A DNA stretch of 64,000 nucleotides, taken from positions 284,229-348,228 of the forward strand of contig JARFNK010000004.1 of NCBI GenBank assembly GCA_029167225.1, written 5' to 3'. This document shows positions 34,996 to 44,201 of this stretch, in pieces. Both the position numbers and the translations under genes were made by a program. The notes under the pieces were generated by a model. It saw only the letters and a program-made list of their open reading frames with translations. It had not been told where the DNA came from and searched no databases. Numbering within the stretch: position 1 is the first letter of the stretch; each line of letters starts with the position of its first letter. Source of the DNA: Sphingobium arseniciresistens. GTDB taxonomy: Bacteria > Pseudomonadota > Alphaproteobacteria > Sphingomonadales > Sphingomonadaceae.

Positions 34996-35736
34996 CTAAC
35001 TGGCGTTGAGTTCGGCAACGACGTCATAGGCATCGCCGCGATAATAGGATTGCGTGAACTCCACGGCCTCGCCATCGGCAAGGAAACCGCGTCGTTCGAT
35101 AAACAGCCCCGCATGGCCGGTCTCGACGCCAAGGCGCTTGGACTGTTCCAGCGGAAAATGAATGGCGCGCAGCCGCTGCAGCGCGCGCACCGGCCGGCAA
35201 CCGGCGGCTTCCAGCGCGGCATACAGAGAGTGCTCGACGGCATCCACGCTCGGCAGGCAATGCCCCACGATCGTCGCATATTCGATCGCCATCGGAATAT
35301 CGTCGGCAAAGCGCATACGTTGGAAGCGATAGACTTGCGTGCCGGGTGAAAGGCCGAGCGACAATGCCTCCTCCGGCGTTACCAGGCCAACGGACCGGGA
35401 CATCCATTCGCTCCCGGGACGCCGTCCTCGGGCGATCATATCCTCGGAAAAGGAAGAGAGCTTGGAAAAGCTTTTCTCGACGCGCGAAGCAACGAAGGTG
35501 CCCGCGCCTCGCCGGCGAACGACCAGGCCCTCTTGAGCAAGACCATCAATGGCCTTTCGGACAGTGATCCGTGAAACGCCATATTCCAGCGCCAGGTCAC
35601 GCTCGGCAGGAATCACATCATCCTGCACAAGTATGCGATTCTGGATCGCCTGCCTTATCAGCTGCTGGAGCTGCAGGTAGAGCGGAACGCGTACATCCTC
35701 GCGCAGACCACCGATCCGATTGGAAAACAACGTCAT
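34996..35736 (-). CDS. GntR/HutC-family regulator of GlcNAc genes (NagR-like)
   Basis: A 246-residue regulator with an N-terminal winged helix (about 15-80: VPLYLQLQQLIRQAI, PAERDLALEYGVSRITVRKA, GLVVRRRGAGTFVA) and a C-terminal UTRA ligand domain (about 95-240) with PGTQVYRFQRMRFADDIPM and GLFIERRGFLADGEAVEF. The family commonly senses GlcN-6-P or GlcNAc-6-P; here it heads the operon of deaminase, nagA and PTS genes, so that role is likely. Start ATG at 35734-35736 follows GAGGGGGGT; the longer frame to 35799 is not family-like. Repeats resembling half-sites of its operator lie just upstream. Confidence 0.87.
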   Translation of the reverse strand: MTLFSNRIGGLREDVRVPLYLQLQQLIRQAIQNRILVQDDVIPAERDLALEYGVSRITVRKAIDGLAQEGLVVRRRGAGTFVASRVEKSFSKLSSFSEDMIARGRRPGSEWMSRSVGLVTPEEALSLGLSPGTQVYRFQRMRFADDIPMAIEYATIVGHCLPSVDAVEHSLYAALEAAGCRPVRALQRLRAIHFPLEQSKRLGVETGHAGLFIERRGFLADGEAVEFTQSYYRGDAYDVVAELNAS

Positions 35737-35805
35737 ACCCCCCTCTTTCGTCGAAGCATCTCTCGAAGCCGGAGCGTAAATGAGCGTATCTTGCAGCACA
35801 ACATG

Positions 35806-35828
35806 ATACCTAGGTTATATATTGGTAT
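35806..35828. promoter_or_regulatory. Candidate operator upstream of the nag operon (inverted repeat ATACC/GGTAT)
   Basis: ATACC (35806-35810) and GGTAT (35824-35828) form an inverted pair, 13 bases apart, 70 bases upstream of the regulator start. The right half, ATTGGTAT (35821-35828), is like one half of the NagR/YvoA (dre) operator of Bacillus as I recall it. Further copies of the half-site occur nearby (see the next entry). Confidence 0.48.
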
Positions 35829-35857
35829 TGTTCAAGGCCAAATTTACGACCGCAATC

Positions 35858-35881
35858 ATTGGTATTTCTCTCTTTAGGTAT
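35858..35881 (+). promoter_or_regulatory. Repeated TTGGTAT half-sites in the nag / TonB-receptor intergenic region
   Basis: ATTGGTAT occurs at 35858-35865 and TTAGGTAT at 35874-35881. A reverse-oriented copy (ATACCAAA) is at 36187-36194, and ATAGGACCAAT (reverse: ATTGGTCCTAT) at 36216-36226, the latter two just before the receptor gene. The repetition on both sides of the divergent region suggests one regulator for both transcripts. The match is by eye. Confidence 0.42.
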
Positions 35882-36059
35882 CAGCAAACCGAAGTTCGGC
35901 TGCCCTAAGCTCACGCGCGATGAAACCGCAGTCAGACGTGTGCCATAACGACAGAAACTGCCAAATTTCTCCTGATTTTGATATGATTCTTAACCTGCGA
36001 TTGAGAGATTTGCTCGCCATCGAGAGCAGTTCCATCGACTGGCAGGCGGCAAGGCGTGC

Positions 36060-36180
36060 TGGTTAAACGATGGACATATTTCGTCTTAAAATATTGATAT
36101 TAATGACTATTATTAGAATTTTGAAAAAAAATCGCCGCATTGCATTTTTGTGTAGATTTTACGGCGGCTCCGTATAACAA
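36060..36180. promoter_or_regulatory. AT-rich promoter region of the TonB-receptor gene
   Basis: This stretch is far more AT-rich than the rest of the window, with runs such as eight A residues near 36125. A weak promoter candidate on the plus strand is TTGTGT (36148-36153) and TATAAC (36173-36178), spacer 19. The reverse half-site at 36187-36194 would then fall at the start of transcription, as expected for repression. The remaining part of the gap (35882-36059) shows nothing specific. Confidence 0.38.
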
Positions 36181-36313
36181 TTGGGCATACCAAATGTCGA
36201 AGTAACAAATCCTGTATAGGACCAATTTGACAAGGTAGACGGGACAACGCCTGCCGACAAAAGCGGCGGGCACAAAGAGTGGCGCTGTCGGCGCCTTTAA
36301 GGGGAAATTATCT

Positions 36314-39076
36314 ATGGCATTCCGACGGACCATTTTGCTCGCTACCAGCGCTCTGGTAGCGCTCCCTTCATCCGCCTTCGCGCAGCAGGCCGCGACACCT
36401 CAGGCAACGCCTGATGCCGCAGCCGAGGCGCCCGCCAGCGACGAGATCATGGTCACAGGCATCCGTGCCAGCCTTCGCAACGCAATCAATGTGAAGAAGC
36501 AGGCAAATGCTGTCGTTGACGTGATTACGTCGGAAGACATCGGTAAGTTTCCTGACCGCAACGTCGCGGAATCGCTCTCCCACATTCCTGGCGTTTCGAT
36601 CGACCGGCGCTTTGGCGAAGGCGAGAAGGTTGCCATCCACGGCACCGATCCTGCCCTTAACCGCATGCTGCTCGACGGTCACGCCGTGGCGTCGGCCGAC
36701 TGGGGTGGCAATGACAATGACCCGACGAGCCGTACCTTCAACTATTCGCTGCTCGCCCCCGAACTGGTGGAGCGCCTGGAAGTCTACAAGTCGCCCGAGC
36801 CCCGCATCGAGGAAGGCAGCATCGGCGGCACCGTCATCGTCCGCACGCGTCGCCCGCTCGACACCCCGGCGAACTCGCTGTTCGCTTCGGGCGGCTATTC
36901 GTACAATGACCGCTCGGAGAAGGGCAATATTCGTGCCTCCGGCCTCTACAGCTGGAAAAACAAGGACGAGACCTTCGGCATCCTGGGTGCGGTCACCTAT
37001 GACAAGACCAGCCTGACCCGCGCTGGTGTCGAATTCTTCGGTTTCGAAGGCGCGGGCAGCCGCTTCTTCCAGACCGACTCCGACGGCGATCTGGTGCGTG
37101 ACGCAAGCGGCCAGCCGGTACTCAAGAACCCCTCGGCGACTGTAACCGGCGGATCGCTGAACGATCTGGCGAATGCTAGCATTCCGTTCGGCATCAACTA
37201 TGCCTATTTCACGCAGACCCGTACGCGCGTCAGCTATTCCGGCACGGTTCAGTACAAGCCGACCCCGGATGTCACGCTGACCCTGAATGGCCTGCATATC
37301 GACGGCAACTACAACAATGCCAGCCAGTCGATGTATGTCATCCCCGGTGCCTGGAGCGGCGATGTGCTCCAGTCGGCAACCATCAATGACGGTGTCGTGA
37401 CCGCCGCCAGCTTCGGCGCAGCTTCGGCGGGTAGCCGCAGCTCGCAGCTGGACCTGCTGATCCGCAAGACCAAGCTGAAGACCAACAACCTCAATTTCGT
37501 CGGTGAGTGGGAAGGCGACAGCGGCGCGAGCGTTACCGTGTCCGGTGGCTGGAGCCGCGCGATCGGTGGTCGTTCGCCTGAATATCTGCTCGACGTTCAA
37601 ACCGACCTGCCGTTTACCTACAGCTTCACCCCGAACAGTGCCGAGGTGAACTATGACGGCGACCTGACCAATCCTGCCAATTATCGCCGCAGCAACAGCC
37701 CGCAGCTTCAGACGATCGACGGTCAGCCGATCATGTACAATGGTTCGCAGCTTTATGCAGCGCGCGCCGGCGGGATCGACTTCTCGAAGACGATCGATAG
37801 CGACTATTATGGCGGCTATGATGCGGTTATCCCGTTCGAATTCGGCCCGTTCACCGAAGTTCGCATCGGCGGCAAGTACACCAAGCACCGCAATCGCCTG
37901 AATGCGCGCGGCGTCAACAATTACGACCTGTCGTCGGGCTACACGCTTGCAAGCCTGGGCGTGGACACCCTCACCACGCCGAATGGCGCCTTCAACGGCA
38001 CCGGCGGCACCGGCAACGCCACGCAATATATCAATCTGCCGGCGCAGTCGGTGATCGATATCCTCGCGAACTCGGTCAACATCGCCGTCGATAAGCCGAC
38101 GTCCTCCTACATCGTGGACGAAGAGGTTGCGGCGAGCTACGTCCAGTTCAACTTCGAACAGGGCGGGTTCCGCGGCAATATTGGTGGCCGCTTCGTGTAC
38201 ACGAGCGATACTTCCCGCTATTCGAGCCAGGTTTCCGGCACTAACGGCAGCCTGCCGACCATCGTGGCGGAGCGCGTATCCAACGACTATTCGAAATTCC
38301 TGCCAAGCTTCAACATCGCCTATGACACCGGTTCGAACCTGATCTTCCGCGGCAGCGTCGCCAAGGTGATCGCTCGCCCGCGTTATGAGCAGCTTGGCGG
38401 TTCGATCGGTCGTAACGACATCACGCTCGACGCGAGCGGCGGCAACCCCAACCTGAAGCCCTATCAGTCCGTGAACTACGAACTGTCGGCTGAATGGTAT
38501 CCGCGCGCGGGCACGCTGCTCTCGCTGGAACTGTTCCGTCGCGAGGTGAAGGACTATATCTATAACGGCCTGACGCAGCAGACCTTCTTCAACGAACTGC
38601 TGCAGACCAACCAGACCTACAATGTCTCGCAGCCGATCAACGGCGGCAAGGCGAAGGTCAACGGCGCGCTGATCTCCGGCCAGGCGGAAATCTGGAATGG
38701 CTTCGGCATCCAGGCTAACTATTCCTACGCCGACAGCTCGACTGACGAGGGTCTGAACCTTCCCTACCTGTCGAAGCACACCGTCAACGTCATTCCCTAT
38801 TATGAGAATGGTCCGTTCCAGGCGCGCCTGAGCTACAACTATCGTTCGTCCTATTTCCGGGCAATCGGTCGCCTGAGTTCGGTAGACATGGTCGCGCCCT
38901 ACAGCCAGCTGGACTTCTCGGCCGCATTCAAGATCACCGAGAACATCACGCTCACGGCAAATGCCCAGAACCTGCTGGACGAGACCTACATCCAGTATAG
39001 CGGCACCCGCGCAACGCCGACGGCCTTCTACAAGAACGGTCGTACCTACGCCGGCAGCATCAGCGTTCGCTTCTGA
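36314..39076 (+). CDS. TonB-dependent receptor, likely for glycans
   Basis: A 920-residue outer-membrane receptor that would import an oligosaccharide using the TonB system. Signal peptide at 1-23 (ALVALPSSAFA|QQ). A TonB-box-like EIMVTG follows at about 44-49, then the plug domain with DVITSEDIGKFPDRNVAESL and IPGVSIDR, and a 22-strand barrel ending in RTYAGSISVRF with the terminal Phe needed for assembly. The DIGKFPDRN plug sequence is typical of carbohydrate receptors in sphingomonads and Caulobacter. It lies at the head of the glycosidase genes and divergent from the nag operon, so a GlcNAc-containing glycan is the likely ligand. No SusD partner is present, as usual in proteobacteria. Three hairpins separate it from the GH20 gene. 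Confidence 0.9.
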   Translation: MAFRRTILLATSALVALPSSAFAQQAATPQATPDAAAEAPASDEIMVTGIRASLRNAINVKKQANAVVDVITSEDIGKFPDRNVAESLSHIPGVSIDRRFGEGEKVAIHGTDPALNRMLLDGHAVASADWGGNDNDPTSRTFNYSLLAPELVERLEVYKSPEPRIEEGSIGGTVIVRTRRPLDTPANSLFASGGYSYNDRSEKGNIRASGLYSWKNKDETFGILGAVTYDKTSLTRAGVEFFGFEGAGSRFFQTDSDGDLVRDASGQPVLKNPSATVTGGSLNDLANASIPFGINYAYFTQTRTRVSYSGTVQYKPTPDVTLTLNGLHIDGNYNNASQSMYVIPGAWSGDVLQSATINDGVVTAASFGAASAGSRSSQLDLLIRKTKLKTNNLNFVGEWEGDSGASVTVSGGWSRAIGGRSPEYLLDVQTDLPFTYSFTPNSAEVNYDGDLTNPANYRRSNSPQLQTIDGQPIMYNGSQLYAARAGGIDFSKTIDSDYYGGYDAVIPFEFGPFTEVRIGGKYTKHRNRLNARGVNNYDLSSGYTLASLGVDTLTTPNGAFNGTGGTGNATQYINLPAQSVIDILANSVNIAVDKPTSSYIVDEEVAASYVQFNFEQGGFRGNIGGRFVYTSDTSRYSSQVSGTNGSLPTIVAERVSNDYSKFLPSFNIAYDTGSNLIFRGSVAKVIARPRYEQLGGSIGRNDITLDASGGNPNLKPYQSVNYELSAEWYPRAGTLLSLELFRREVKDYIYNGLTQQTFFNELLQTNQTYNVSQPINGGKAKVNGALISGQAEIWNGFGIQANYSYADSSTDEGLNLPYLSKHTVNVIPYYENGPFQARLSYNYRSSYFRAIGRLSSVDMVAPYSQLDFSAAFKITENITLTANAQNLLDETYIQYSGTRATPTAFYKNGRTYAGSISVRF

Positions 39077-39154
39077 TGAACAAGGATTGGGATCTGTATC
39101 ACCTGATTGCCGGATATGTCCGGCGTCCGGTGGTACGGCCCGCCCTTCCCTCCC

Positions 39155-39181
39155 CGCCTGTCTTTCCTTGAAAGACAGGCG
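39155..39181 (+). other. Stem-loop after the TonB-receptor gene
   Basis: CGCCTGTCTTT (39155-39165) pairs perfectly with AAAGACAGGCG (39171-39181), 5-base loop. It is the first of three successive structures in the 215-base gap. It has no T-run; it could protect the 3' end of the receptor mRNA. Confidence 0.6.
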
Positions 39182-39189
39182 TCCCTGAT

Positions 39190-39203
39190 GGCAGTGCACT
39201 GCC
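39190..39203. repeat. 14-base perfect palindrome (GGCAGTGCACTGCC)
   Basis: A self-complementary 14-mer lying between the two hairpins. It may be an extension of the secondary structure or a protein-binding site. Confidence 0.5.
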
Positions 39204-39205
39204 AC

Positions 39206-39237
39206 GGGCGGCCCGCTGCACCGGGCCGCCCGCTTTT
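39206..39237 (+). terminator. Rho-independent terminator between the receptor and glycosidase genes
   Basis: GGGCGGCCCG (39206-39215) pairs perfectly with CGGGCCGCCC (39222-39231), followed by GC and five T. It lies 130 bases past the receptor stop and 55 bases before the GH20 start. The downstream operon therefore either reads through it or has its own promoter in the remaining 55 bases. Confidence 0.82.
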
Positions 39238-39291
39238 TCTTATACGAAGGTGCGCGGATCAGCGCGCCGCCGCAACAAGGAGCTAAAGCCG

Positions 39292-41574
39292 ATGCGCAGC
39301 CTCATCGCGATCCCCCTCGCCCTGGCCGCTACGGACGCCCATGCGCAAATCAGCCCGCCGCTGATCCCCTTTCCCGCTGAGATCACGATTGGCCAGGAAA
39401 CGCTGCGCATCGGTTCGGACAGCGCCATTTCCTTCGCAGCGGAAGACAAAGGCGCAGCCACCGCCGCCCGCCTGCTGATCGAACGGGTTCGCACCGATCG
39501 CGGCATCACCCTGCGCGACGCATCTGCTGGTGCCGGCATCATCTCCTTCACGCGCGACCCGTCTGTCACCGGCGAGGAAGCCTATCGGTTCGACGTGACC
39601 GCCAGGGGCGTGGCCATTCGCGCCAGCGGGGATCGCGGCCTGATCTGGGGCGCGATGACGCTGGCCCAGCTGCTTTCGCCCGATGCCGCTTTCGGCAAGC
39701 CCGTAACGCTCACCGCCATGTCGATCAGCGATGCGCCGCGCTTCTCCTGGCGTGGCCTGATGGTAGACGTCGCCCGTCATTACCAGCCCATCGAAACCCT
39801 TTACCCGGTCATCGACACCATGTCGGCGCAGAAGCTCAACGTGCTGCACATGCATCTGACGGACGATCAGGGATGGCGGATCGAGATCAAGCGCTACCCC
39901 AAGCTCGCCGAGATCGGTGGCTGGCGTACCCCGCCCTCCTCCGGCGGCGCGCCCGGCGAGAAGGTCGGCGGCTTCTACACCCAGGAACAGCTTAAGGCAC
40001 TGGTCGCCTATGCTGCCGAGCGCGGTATCACCATCGTCCCGGAAATCGACATGCCCGGCCATGCGCAGGCAGCCGTCGCCGCCTATCCTGAAGAGATCGG
40101 CGTGCTGGGCGACCGGCCGGAGGTCAGCCATGACTGGGGCGTCAATCCCTGGCTTTTCTCGCCCTCGCCGCGCTCCATGGCGTTCATCAAGAATGTGCTC
40201 GACGAGTTGATCGACGTCTTCCCCTCTCAGTTCATACATGTCGGCGGCGATGAGGCGGTGAAGGACCAGTGGCAGCGCTCGCCGGAAGTCCAGGCCCAGA
40301 TGAAGGCGCTCGGCCTCAAGACCGAGAACCAGATGCAGGGCTGGATGATCGGCGAGCTTGGCAAATATCTCGCCAGCAAGAACCGTCGCCTGATCGGCTG
40401 GGACGAAATCCTGGAAGGCGATGTGCCGACCAGCGCGTCGGTTATGTCATGGCGCGGTGAAAAGGGCGCGGTCGAGGCTGCGAACAAGGGGCATGACGTT
40501 GTCCTGTCCCCAGCGCCGGACCTGTATCTCGATAGCCTGCAGTCCGACCGCAGCGACGAGCCCCCCGGACGGATCGCCATCCAGACGCTCAAGAAGATCT
40601 ATAGCTATGAGCCGGCACCCGCCGGCATCGCGCCGGACCGGATGAAGCATGTGCTGGGCTCGCAGGCCAATGGCTTTTCGGAATATCTGGCGACGGCCAA
40701 GCAGAAGGAACGTGCGACCTTCCCGCGGCTTTCCGCCGTTGCGGAGTTCAACTGGTCGCCCAAGGACAAGCGCGACTGGCCGAGCTTCGTCGCGCGCCTC
40801 GATCCGCAGATGCTGCGTTATCAGCGCGAGGGCATCACCGCCGCCGACAGCGCCTTTGCGGTCAATTTCCGCATGCAGGGCAGCCGGGGCGATGCACTGC
40901 GCAGCGGCAAGTTGACGCTTGCCATGGACAGCGAAACGGGTGCCGGCACGCTGCGCTATACCATCAACGGCAAGGCGGTTTCGGCGCGGTCGACGGTCTA
41001 TGCGAAGCCGCTGACGGTCAAGCTCGGCAGCATGATCGAGGCAGCGTCATTCCTGAGCGACGGGCGCACGACCGCGACGCCGCGACATTTCGACGCCTCG
41101 CGCACGGCATTGCTGACGGCGGGCGCTTCCGATCTCGCAGCCTGTCCGAAGGGCGCGCTGGGCCTGCGCGTGCCGCTTGTCTCAGGTCAGCCGGAGGATG
41201 CCCCGGCGTTCAACGTCAACATCTTCGACACCTGCACCCAGTGGATCGGCGCGCCCTTGGGCGAAGCCAAGGGGTTCGCGATCGACGTCGCCCGCCTGCC
41301 CCGCCATTATGGCCTCGCGCATGAGGAAAGTGCGTTGCGCGCACATTATGCCGTGACTGCCCATGGCGAGATGGTCGTGCGCGCCGGCGGCTGCGAGGGC
41401 AGCGTGATCGGCACCTTCCCGTTGCCCGATCCGAAGACCGCACCCAACCGGATGCGCTTAAGCGGCGTCATCAACGGCCAGGCCGGCGATGCGGATCTGT
41501 GCTTCCAATTCACCTCGCCGCTTTCGGACCCCTTTTATGCGGTCGAAAAGGTGACGCTGGAGGATCGGCGGTGA
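39292..41574 (+). CDS. Beta-N-acetylhexosaminidase (GH20)
   Basis: Removes terminal beta-linked GlcNAc (or GalNAc) from glycans, probably in the periplasm. The 760-residue protein has a short signal peptide (ending DAHAQ, about 19), a GH20b domain (about 20-145), and the catalytic TIM barrel from about 146 with FSWRGLMVDVARHYQP, LNVLHMHLTDDQGWRIEI, and the catalytic pair Asp320-Glu321 in FIHVGGDEAVKDQW. VMSWRGEKGA and GSQANGFSEYL follow. A further 230 residues beyond the barrel contain six cysteines and probably a beta-rich accessory domain. Start ATG at 39292 has AAGGAGC upstream. It heads a chain of overlapping glycosidase genes. Confidence 0.93.
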   Translation: MRSLIAIPLALAATDAHAQISPPLIPFPAEITIGQETLRIGSDSAISFAAEDKGAATAARLLIERVRTDRGITLRDASAGAGIISFTRDPSVTGEEAYRFDVTARGVAIRASGDRGLIWGAMTLAQLLSPDAAFGKPVTLTAMSISDAPRFSWRGLMVDVARHYQPIETLYPVIDTMSAQKLNVLHMHLTDDQGWRIEIKRYPKLAEIGGWRTPPSSGGAPGEKVGGFYTQEQLKALVAYAAERGITIVPEIDMPGHAQAAVAAYPEEIGVLGDRPEVSHDWGVNPWLFSPSPRSMAFIKNVLDELIDVFPSQFIHVGGDEAVKDQWQRSPEVQAQMKALGLKTENQMQGWMIGELGKYLASKNRRLIGWDEILEGDVPTSASVMSWRGEKGAVEAANKGHDVVLSPAPDLYLDSLQSDRSDEPPGRIAIQTLKKIYSYEPAPAGIAPDRMKHVLGSQANGFSEYLATAKQKERATFPRLSAVAEFNWSPKDKRDWPSFVARLDPQMLRYQREGITAADSAFAVNFRMQGSRGDALRSGKLTLAMDSETGAGTLRYTINGKAVSARSTVYAKPLTVKLGSMIEAASFLSDGRTTATPRHFDASRTALLTAGASDLAACPKGALGLRVPLVSGQPEDAPAFNVNIFDTCTQWIGAPLGEAKGFAIDVARLPRHYGLAHEESALRAHYAVTAHGEMVVRAGGCEGSVIGTFPLPDPKTAPNRMRLSGVINGQAGDADLCFQFTSPLSDPFYAVEKVTLEDRR

Positions 41575-44201
41575 TGCGCCGGGCGTTCCTGCTCCTGCTT
41601 GCCGCTGCGCCTACTGCGCTTCTGGCGGCACCTCGGGAGACGACGGACCTCGCCGCGCATTGGCAATTTCGCCTTGCCCCTGATGAGAAGGACGTAGCAA
41701 CAGCCCATCCCCAGGCGGCGAAGTGGCGCCCCGCGACCGTGCCCGGCTATGTCCAGACCGACCTGATTGCCCAGGGCATCACGCCCGATCCCTTTGCCGG
41801 CCTGAACGAAGCGACGATCCAGTGGGCCGGACGGAGCGACTGGGAGTATCGCGGCCGGATCGACGCCTCACCTGCCCTGCTCGCGCGCCAGCATATCGAC
41901 CTCGTGTTCGACGGGCTCGATACCTACGCGGACGTGCTTGTGAACGGGCAGCCGCTGCTCTCGGCAGACAACGCCCATCGCCGCTGGCGCGCTGACGCCA
42001 AGCCGTTGCTGAAGGTCGGCGCGAACGAGATCCTCATCCGCTTCCGCTCGCCGCTCAAGGCGTTGCAGCCCAAGGTTCTGGCGCTCGCCAATCCGCTGCC
42101 GGGCGAATATGATTCCGTCTTCGGCGATGAGCCCGAAGCACGGCAGACGTCCCCTTATATCCGCAAGCCCAAATATCATTACGGCTGGGATTGGGGGCCG
42201 CGCATTCTCAACATCGGGTCCAATGGCCCCATTCGGATCGATGCCTGGGATAACCTGCGCATCGGGAGCCTGCGGGTCGCGCAGGAGGCGGTGACGAGGG
42301 CGGAAGCCCGGATCGCTGCTGGTGTCGAACTGGTCGCAGACCGTGAAGGTCGCGCCCGCGTGGAAGTGACGGTAAAAGGTCCCCAGAAGGGACAGACCTT
42401 CACTTCCACGCGCGACATCGCCGTGACCGCTGGCATCAATCGCGTCTCCGTGCCCGTCAGCATCCCGGATCCGCAAATCTGGTATCCGGCGGGCTATGGC
42501 GCGCAGCCGCTCTATTCGGTCACGACGAAGGTTTCACTCGATGGCGAGGTCGTTGACAGCACGACCCGCACTACCGGCCTGCGGACGGTCGAACTGGTGC
42601 GGGACGCCGATGCCAAGGGGCGCGGCTTCCAGATCAAGGTCAATGGCCTGCCCATCTTCATGAAGGGCGCCAACGTCATCCCCTTTGACAGCTTCGCGCC
42701 GCGCGTGACGCCGGAACGCATGGCCGGCATCCTCGCCGATGCGAAGGCGGCGAACATGAACATGGTCCGCATCTGGGGCGGCGGGCATTATCTGCCCGAC
42801 AGCTTCTATGATGCCGCCGATCGGCTGGGCCTGATGGTGTGGCAGGATTTCATGTTCGGTGGCGCTGTGCCCCCCTATGACCGCGAATTCCGTGAGAATG
42901 TCCGCATAGAGGCGGAACAACAGGTCGAGCGGGTGCAGGCGCATCCGTCCATCGTGCTGTGGTCGGGCAACAATGAAGTGCTTTCCGGCTGGGAAAACTG
43001 GTCCGATCGCATCGCCTTCAAGAAGCGCGTAGGCGCGGACGAGCAGGAACGTATCGGGGTAGGCATGGCGATCCTGTTCAACCAGGTACTGCGCGACGCG
43101 GCCGAGCGCATCGATTCCGACGTGCCCTACTGGCCCGGCTCCCCCAGCACCAACTATGAAGGCAAGCCCGACGTCGATGGTGACGGCGACCGCCATTATT
43201 GGGATGTCTGGGGCGGGAAGAAGCCCGTGACCGCCTATTTGGAAAGCTGCCCGCGCTTCATGTCCGAATATGGGCTGGAGGCGATGCCGGTCATGCCGAC
43301 CATCAAGGCGTTCGCAAAGGATGGCGACCTCAGCGTCACCTCGCCCGTCATGCGCGCCCATCAGAAGTTCCTGAAGGGCGAGGGACAGGAACGCCTGCTC
43401 TATTATATCGAGCAGCGCTATCGGACGCCGCGCGACTTTGCCGATTTCGTCTATCTCTCCCAGGCGATGCAGGCGGACGGTATCGCGCTCGGCGCGCTCC
43501 ATCATCGCGCCTGCCGCCCGGAAACGACCGGTTCGCTCTACTGGCAGCTCAACGATGTCTGGCCCGGCGCCTCATGGTCCAGCATCGACTATTTCGGCCG
43601 CTGGAAAGCGTTGCACTATGCCGCGCGACGTTTCTTCGCGCCGGTCGCGGTCGCTGCCGGACGGCATGAGAATGGCTCGACGGACGTTTCGCTGATCTCG
43701 GACAGGACAGATGCGGCCGCCGCCCATTGGCGCATCCGCATCGTCGATGTCGATGGCGCGCAGAAGATCGTGAAGGAAGGTGACGTCCAGCTCGCGCCGT
43801 TGTCCGCCATCAAGGTCGCGACGCTGGGTGATGCCGCGCTGTTCGGCGCTGCCGACAAGAGCCGCAGCTTCGCCGTCGCCGAACTGATGATCGACGGCAA
43901 GCTCGCCTCTCGTGCGCTGGTTTCGGCCGTTCCCGAAAAGGACATGGCCCTGCCCGATCCGAGCCTGACGACCCAGTGGAGCACAGCTGCCGATGGCAAG
44001 CCGCAATTGACCGTCAGCGCAGGGAAGATGGCACGCGGCCTGTGGATCGGCTTCGGTGAAATCGACGCCAGCGCCTCCGACAATTATTTCGATCTGCTTC
44101 CCGGCGAGAGCGTGACCGTAACCATCACTTCCAAGGCATCCACGGCCAAATTGCGCGCGGCGCTCGAACTGCGGCACCTCGGCATGGAGGGCAAGCGATG
44201 A
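41574..44201 (+). CDS. Beta-mannosidase (GH2)
   Basis: Splits terminal beta-mannose, such as the core Man-beta-1,4-GlcNAc of N-glycans. The 875-residue protein has a signal peptide (MRRAFLLLLAAAPTALLA), the GH2 jelly-roll (VFDGLDTYADVLVNGQPLLS; KYHYGWDWGPRIL), an Ig-like middle domain and the TIM barrel with MKGANVIPFDSF, MVRIWGGGHYLPDSFYD and GLMVWQDFMFG. The acid/base is Glu468 in VLWSGNNEVLSG and the nucleophile Glu565 in FMSEYGLEAMP. WGGG and WQDFMF are features of beta-mannosidases rather than galactosidases. The ATG overlaps the GH20 stop by one base; a GTG 3 bases upstream is also possible. Confidence 0.93.
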   Translation: MRRAFLLLLAAAPTALLAAPRETTDLAAHWQFRLAPDEKDVATAHPQAAKWRPATVPGYVQTDLIAQGITPDPFAGLNEATIQWAGRSDWEYRGRIDASPALLARQHIDLVFDGLDTYADVLVNGQPLLSADNAHRRWRADAKPLLKVGANEILIRFRSPLKALQPKVLALANPLPGEYDSVFGDEPEARQTSPYIRKPKYHYGWDWGPRILNIGSNGPIRIDAWDNLRIGSLRVAQEAVTRAEARIAAGVELVADREGRARVEVTVKGPQKGQTFTSTRDIAVTAGINRVSVPVSIPDPQIWYPAGYGAQPLYSVTTKVSLDGEVVDSTTRTTGLRTVELVRDADAKGRGFQIKVNGLPIFMKGANVIPFDSFAPRVTPERMAGILADAKAANMNMVRIWGGGHYLPDSFYDAADRLGLMVWQDFMFGGAVPPYDREFRENVRIEAEQQVERVQAHPSIVLWSGNNEVLSGWENWSDRIAFKKRVGADEQERIGVGMAILFNQVLRDAAERIDSDVPYWPGSPSTNYEGKPDVDGDGDRHYWDVWGGKKPVTAYLESCPRFMSEYGLEAMPVMPTIKAFAKDGDLSVTSPVMRAHQKFLKGEGQERLLYYIEQRYRTPRDFADFVYLSQAMQADGIALGALHHRACRPETTGSLYWQLNDVWPGASWSSIDYFGRWKALHYAARRFFAPVAVAAGRHENGSTDVSLISDRTDAAAAHWRIRIVDVDGAQKIVKEGDVQLAPLSAIKVATLGDAALFGAADKSRSFAVAELMIDGKLASRALVSAVPEKDMALPDPSLTTQWSTAADGKPQLTVSAGKMARGLWIGFGEIDASASDNYFDLLPGESVTVTITSKASTAKLRAALELRHLGMEGKR

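Noticed and set aside
36368-39205. 945-codon minus-strand open frame opposite the TonB receptor
   Set aside because: Large but fully antisense to a recognisable receptor; composition (Arg, Ala, Val, Asp rich, no domain) marks it as a shadow.
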